Of a stretch of DNA of 64,000 nucleotides, positions 61,619 to 64,000 are shown piece by piece. The notes under the pieces were generated by a model. The model saw only the letters and a program-made list of their open reading frames with translations. It did no database searches and was not told the DNA's origin. Source of the stretch: Noviherbaspirillum saxi (lineage in GTDB: Bacteria; Pseudomonadota; Gammaproteobacteria; Burkholderiales; Burkholderiaceae_D); NCBI RefSeq assembly GCF_003591035.1, contig NZ_QYUO01000003.1:310001-374000 (forward strand), read 5' to 3'. The translations under genes were made by a program, and so were the position numbers. Numbering within the stretch: the stretch's first letter is position 1; every line of letters starts with the position of its first letter.

Positions 61619-62137
61619 ATGTCAAAAGCTCTTTCTCGCCGATCCTTCCTGAAGGTCGGTGTTGTCGGCGGATTGGCGCTCGCTACGGCAGGCAGCATTT
61701 ACCGCCTTGTTCGAGACCCCGAGACGCCACGTCGTTTTGTTCTCGATGAGCGCACGCGCAACGTTCTGGCAGCGGTCGCTCCGGTGATCCTCACGGGTGC
61801 GCTTCATCCGGGATCAGACGACGTGCAGGCCGTGATCGAGCGCATTGAGGGGGCGATCCAGCAATTACCCCTGAAGGTGCAAAAGGAAATCCAGGATCTG
61901 TTCGCGTTGCTCACGCTGGCACCCACCCGCCGCTTCCTGGCAGGCCTGCCTGATGACTGGCGTATTGCGAAGCAGGAAGAGATCGCCGCTTTTCTGCAAA
62001 GCTGGCGACTGCACCGCATCGGCATGTTGCAAACCGCATATCACGCGCTGCATGACCTCGTCGTTGGCCCCTGGTATGCCGACGAATCGACATGGGCATC
62101 CATTGGTTACCCCGGCCCGATCAAGGAACTCAGCTGA
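61619..62137 (+). CDS. Small Tat-signal protein, probable partner subunit of the GMC oxidoreductase
   Basis: This 172-residue protein starts with a clear twin-arginine signal (SRRSFLKVGVVGGLALATAG). The mature part is helical, with TRNVLAAVAPVILTGALHPG and LQSWRLHRIGMLQTAYHALHDLVVGPWYAD, without cysteines or obvious cofactor sites. It resembles the small subunits that accompany GMC-type dehydrogenases such as gluconate 2-dehydrogenase subunit 3 in size, signal and position, though sequence identity was not tested. AAGGAGA precedes ATG 61619. The downstream GMC gene starts eight bases after its stop. It may export the flavoprotein as a complex by the Tat route. Confidence 0.8.
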   Translation: MSKALSRRSFLKVGVVGGLALATAGSIYRLVRDPETPRRFVLDERTRNVLAAVAPVILTGALHPGSDDVQAVIERIEGAIQQLPLKVQKEIQDLFALLTLAPTRRFLAGLPDDWRIAKQEEIAAFLQSWRLHRIGMLQTAYHALHDLVVGPWYADESTWASIGYPGPIKELS

Positions 62138-62145
62138 GAAAAACA

Positions 62146-63792
62146 ATGACAACGACGATGACAACGACAATCATGAACACGAACCCCATTCCCGATCCGA
62201 TCCAGGCCGGTCTTGCCTCCGGCTGGAATGTCATCGATGCGTCCGCACTCGACGCCAACCGTCAATTCGAAGTGGATGTCGCGATCATCGGCACCGGTGC
62301 CGGTGGCGGCGTGACCGCGGAAATCCTCAGCATGGCAGGCTTGAAGATTCTTCTGATCGAGGAGGGACCGTTAAAGTCGTCGAAGGACTTCAAGATGCGC
62401 GAAGCGCAAGCCTACCCGGAGCTGTACCAGGAGTCGGCTGCGCGCAAGACCAAGGACAAGGCGATCAACATCATGCAGGGACGCAGCGTCGGCGGGTCGA
62501 CGACGGTCAACTGGACCTCAAGCTTTCGTACACCGGAGGACACCCTGCACTACTGGCAAAAGAACTTTGGCCTTCAGGATTATGCTCCTCAGGCGTTAGC
62601 GCCGTGGTTCGACCAAATGGAGCGGCGCTTGCATGTCACCCCCTGGGCTGCCGCGCCGAACGAAAACAACGACCTGTTGCGACGTGGTGCAGAAAAACTG
62701 GGAATTTCTACTGCCGTCATTCCTCGCAATGTGAACGGGTGCTGGAACCTTGGCTACTGTGGCATGGGTTGTCCGACCAATGCCAAGCAATCGATGCTGG
62801 TGACCACGATCCCCGCGGCACTGTCGCGCGGAGCGGTCCTGCTTACACGCACCCGCGCTGAAAAGCTGAACTTCAAGGGCGACAGAGTCGACAGCCTGTC
62901 GTGCGTGGCGATAAGCGCAGACGGCCTTGCTCCGTCCGGCAAGACGATTACTGTGCGTGCCCGTCATTATGTCGTGTCCGGCGGTGCCATCAATTCGCCC
63001 GGCCTTCTCCTGCGCTCCAATGCGCCGGACCCGCACCGAATTCTTGGCAAGCGCACCGTCCTGCACCCGGTCGTGCTGTCGGCAGCACTCTACGACCACA
63101 AGGTCGACAGTTTCGCCGGTGCGCCGCAGTCGATCTATTCCGACCATTTCCTGAACACTGATGCGATCGACGGGCCGATCGGCTACAAACTGGAGGTGCC
63201 ACCGCTGCATCCGCTACTGATCTCCGCCACGCTCAGTGGCTTCGGTGAACATCACTCACACCTCATGAAGCGGTTCGCGAACCTGCATGCAATCATTGCG
63301 TTGCTGCGCGATGGCTTTCACGAACAATCGGTCGGCGGCACGGTGGAACTGCGTGACGGCGGTTCTCCGGTACTGGATTACCCGATCACCGACTTTGTTT
63401 GGGACGGTATCCGACGCGCGCTACTCACGATGGTGGAAATCCAGTTCGCCGCCGGCGCAAAGATCGTGTATCCGGTACACGAATTGGCGGATGGCTATAC
63501 CAGTTGGTCCAGCGCGAAAAAGGCGATCGAGGCGCTGCCATACAAGCCGCTGTTCACGCGCGTCGTTTCCGCACATGTGATGGGTGGCTGCACCATGTCC
63601 GACGACACGAAGCTTGGTGTGGTGTCGTCCACGGGGCGCTACCATGGCGTGAGCAACCTCTCCGTGCACGATGGCTCGCTATTCCCGACGTCTATCGGCG
63701 CCAACCCGCAATTATCGATCTACGGCATCACCTGTCGTCTGGCCAGCATGCTGGCGCAGCAGTTGACTGGCAAGCCGGCGCCGGTGCTGTGA
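62146..63792 (+). CDS. GMC-family FAD oxidoreductase (alcohol dehydrogenase/oxidase)
   Basis: This 548-residue GMC flavoprotein would oxidise a primary or secondary alcohol. The FAD-binding motif VAIIGTGAGGGVTAEILSMAG is followed by GRSVGGSTTVNW and, near the end, HVMGGCTMSD and the His/Asn active-site region GANPQLSIYGITCRLA. It has no signal peptide of its own, so hitch-hiking with the small Tat protein is likely. It is last in the hydroxylase operon and completes an alcohol step between the hydroxylase and the aldehyde dehydrogenase. Three near-start ATGs exist (62146, 62158, 62173); the ribosome site is weak. The electron acceptor could be a cytochrome or quinone. Confidence 0.9.
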   Translation: MTTTMTTTIMNTNPIPDPIQAGLASGWNVIDASALDANRQFEVDVAIIGTGAGGGVTAEILSMAGLKILLIEEGPLKSSKDFKMREAQAYPELYQESAARKTKDKAINIMQGRSVGGSTTVNWTSSFRTPEDTLHYWQKNFGLQDYAPQALAPWFDQMERRLHVTPWAAAPNENNDLLRRGAEKLGISTAVIPRNVNGCWNLGYCGMGCPTNAKQSMLVTTIPAALSRGAVLLTRTRAEKLNFKGDRVDSLSCVAISADGLAPSGKTITVRARHYVVSGGAINSPGLLLRSNAPDPHRILGKRTVLHPVVLSAALYDHKVDSFAGAPQSIYSDHFLNTDAIDGPIGYKLEVPPLHPLLISATLSGFGEHHSHLMKRFANLHAIIALLRDGFHEQSVGGTVELRDGGSPVLDYPITDFVWDGIRRALLTMVEIQFAAGAKIVYPVHELADGYTSWSSAKKAIEALPYKPLFTRVVSAHVMGGCTMSDDTKLGVVSSTGRYHGVSNLSVHDGSLFPTSIGANPQLSIYGITCRLASMLAQQLTGKPAPVL

Positions 63793-63793
63793 T

Positions 63794-64000
63794 CCGCATA
63801 GTCAGCGAAACACTCATCGGTGGGAATCCTCGTCGCGAATCATCGCCGCCGAGGGGCCCGGTTTGTTGCTCGAACAGGCGCTGGGCAATGACTGGAAAGG
63901 AAAGACGTCGCTGCTTCTCTATGTCGCAGGCGTCGTTGTATCGTTCTGGCTCCATTGGCTTTCGCAGGCAATCACGTATTCGTTGCGCTGATATGGCTTA
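63794..64000 (+). pseudogene. Frameshifted C-terminal remnant of a TMEM175/DUF1211-like membrane protein
   Basis: One frame reads AEGPGLLLEQALGNDWKGKT then SLLLYVAGVVV; after a shift near 63935-63950 another frame continues VLAPLAFAGNHVFVALIWL up to the window edge. Together this matches the end of TMEM175-type potassium channels, which read GxDxKGKxSxxLYxxAIPLAF...YVxVALxWLIPDRR. No in-frame ATG or N-terminal helices are found before 63840. The gene is therefore truncated and frameshifted; the right end continues outside the window. Confidence 0.5.

Overview
The window looks like a chromosomal stretch of a high-GC Gram-negative bacterium, most likely a betaproteobacterium of the order Burkholderiales. 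The evidence is the family mix: a neutral porin of the Burkholderia/Oxalobacteraceae kind, two Bug/TctC-type binding proteins, CaiB/BaiF CoA-transferases, paired DUF1302/DUF1329 proteins and many acyl-CoA dehydrogenases. The genus is not claimed. I see no rRNA, tRNA, CRISPR array, phage module or intact insertion sequence.

Layout. 1-4500: a truncated SDR gene, then an aldehyde dehydrogenase (GabD type), an iron-dependent alcohol dehydrogenase and a convergent AraC regulator. 4700-11300: a Tat-exported flavin amine oxidase, the DUF1302 and DUF1329 envelope proteins and a secreted type I sulfatase. 11500-16240: a porin, then a three-gene set (outer-membrane barrel, small PstS-like periplasmic protein, membrane diguanylate cyclase) closed by a perfect 34-bp palindrome. 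16266-25860 (minus strand): a fatty-acid-like CoA catabolic block (acyl-CoA dehydrogenase, DUF1254, a second DUF1329, acyl-CoA synthetase, SDR, SCP2-type thiolase, crotonase), with a divergent MalT/AlkS-like regulator at 26156-28867. 29099-35860: a duplicate acyl-CoA dehydrogenase, an orphan LivK-like protein, etfBA, a 45-residue protein and a DmdC-like acyl-CoA dehydrogenase. 35989-40440: an EAL/degenerate-GGDEF protein and a surface-lipoprotein candidate with a TbpB-like C-terminal barrel. 40456-50862: an eight-gene minus-strand CoA-transferase catabolic operon, with a divergent crotonase and LysR regulator. 50929-56327: an orphan GspK, a 36-cysteine Tat protein, a tandem TlpA/MauD-like redoxin and a divergent EF-G paralogue. 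56688-63792: an AraC regulator facing a terminal-oxidation cluster.

How the genes may work together. The last cluster is the most striking. One polypeptide joins a plant-type [2Fe-2S] ferredoxin, an FAD/NAD reductase and an AlkB/XylM-type diiron membrane hydroxylase. It is followed by an aldehyde dehydrogenase (ATGA overlap), a small Tat protein and a GMC flavoprotein. Read in order of chemistry this is hydrocarbon or methyl group to alcohol to aldehyde to acid. The acid could then be activated and degraded by the CoA-dependent blocks elsewhere in the window, with EtfAB taking electrons from the acyl-CoA dehydrogenases. That link is inference from gene content.

Several other units seem under-described: the Cys-rich protein with its double redoxin, the TbpB-like lipoprotein with a duplicated cysteine module, and the barrel/PstS-like/diguanylate cyclase triad. 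Intergenic regions carry a recurring family of C/G-rich hairpins and two larger elements with terminal inverted repeats (3326-3553 and 6223-6487). Three gene remnants (73-345, 28903-29017, 63794-64000) show that this chromosome has undergone rearrangement. All assignments come from reading motifs by eye; no database search was run.
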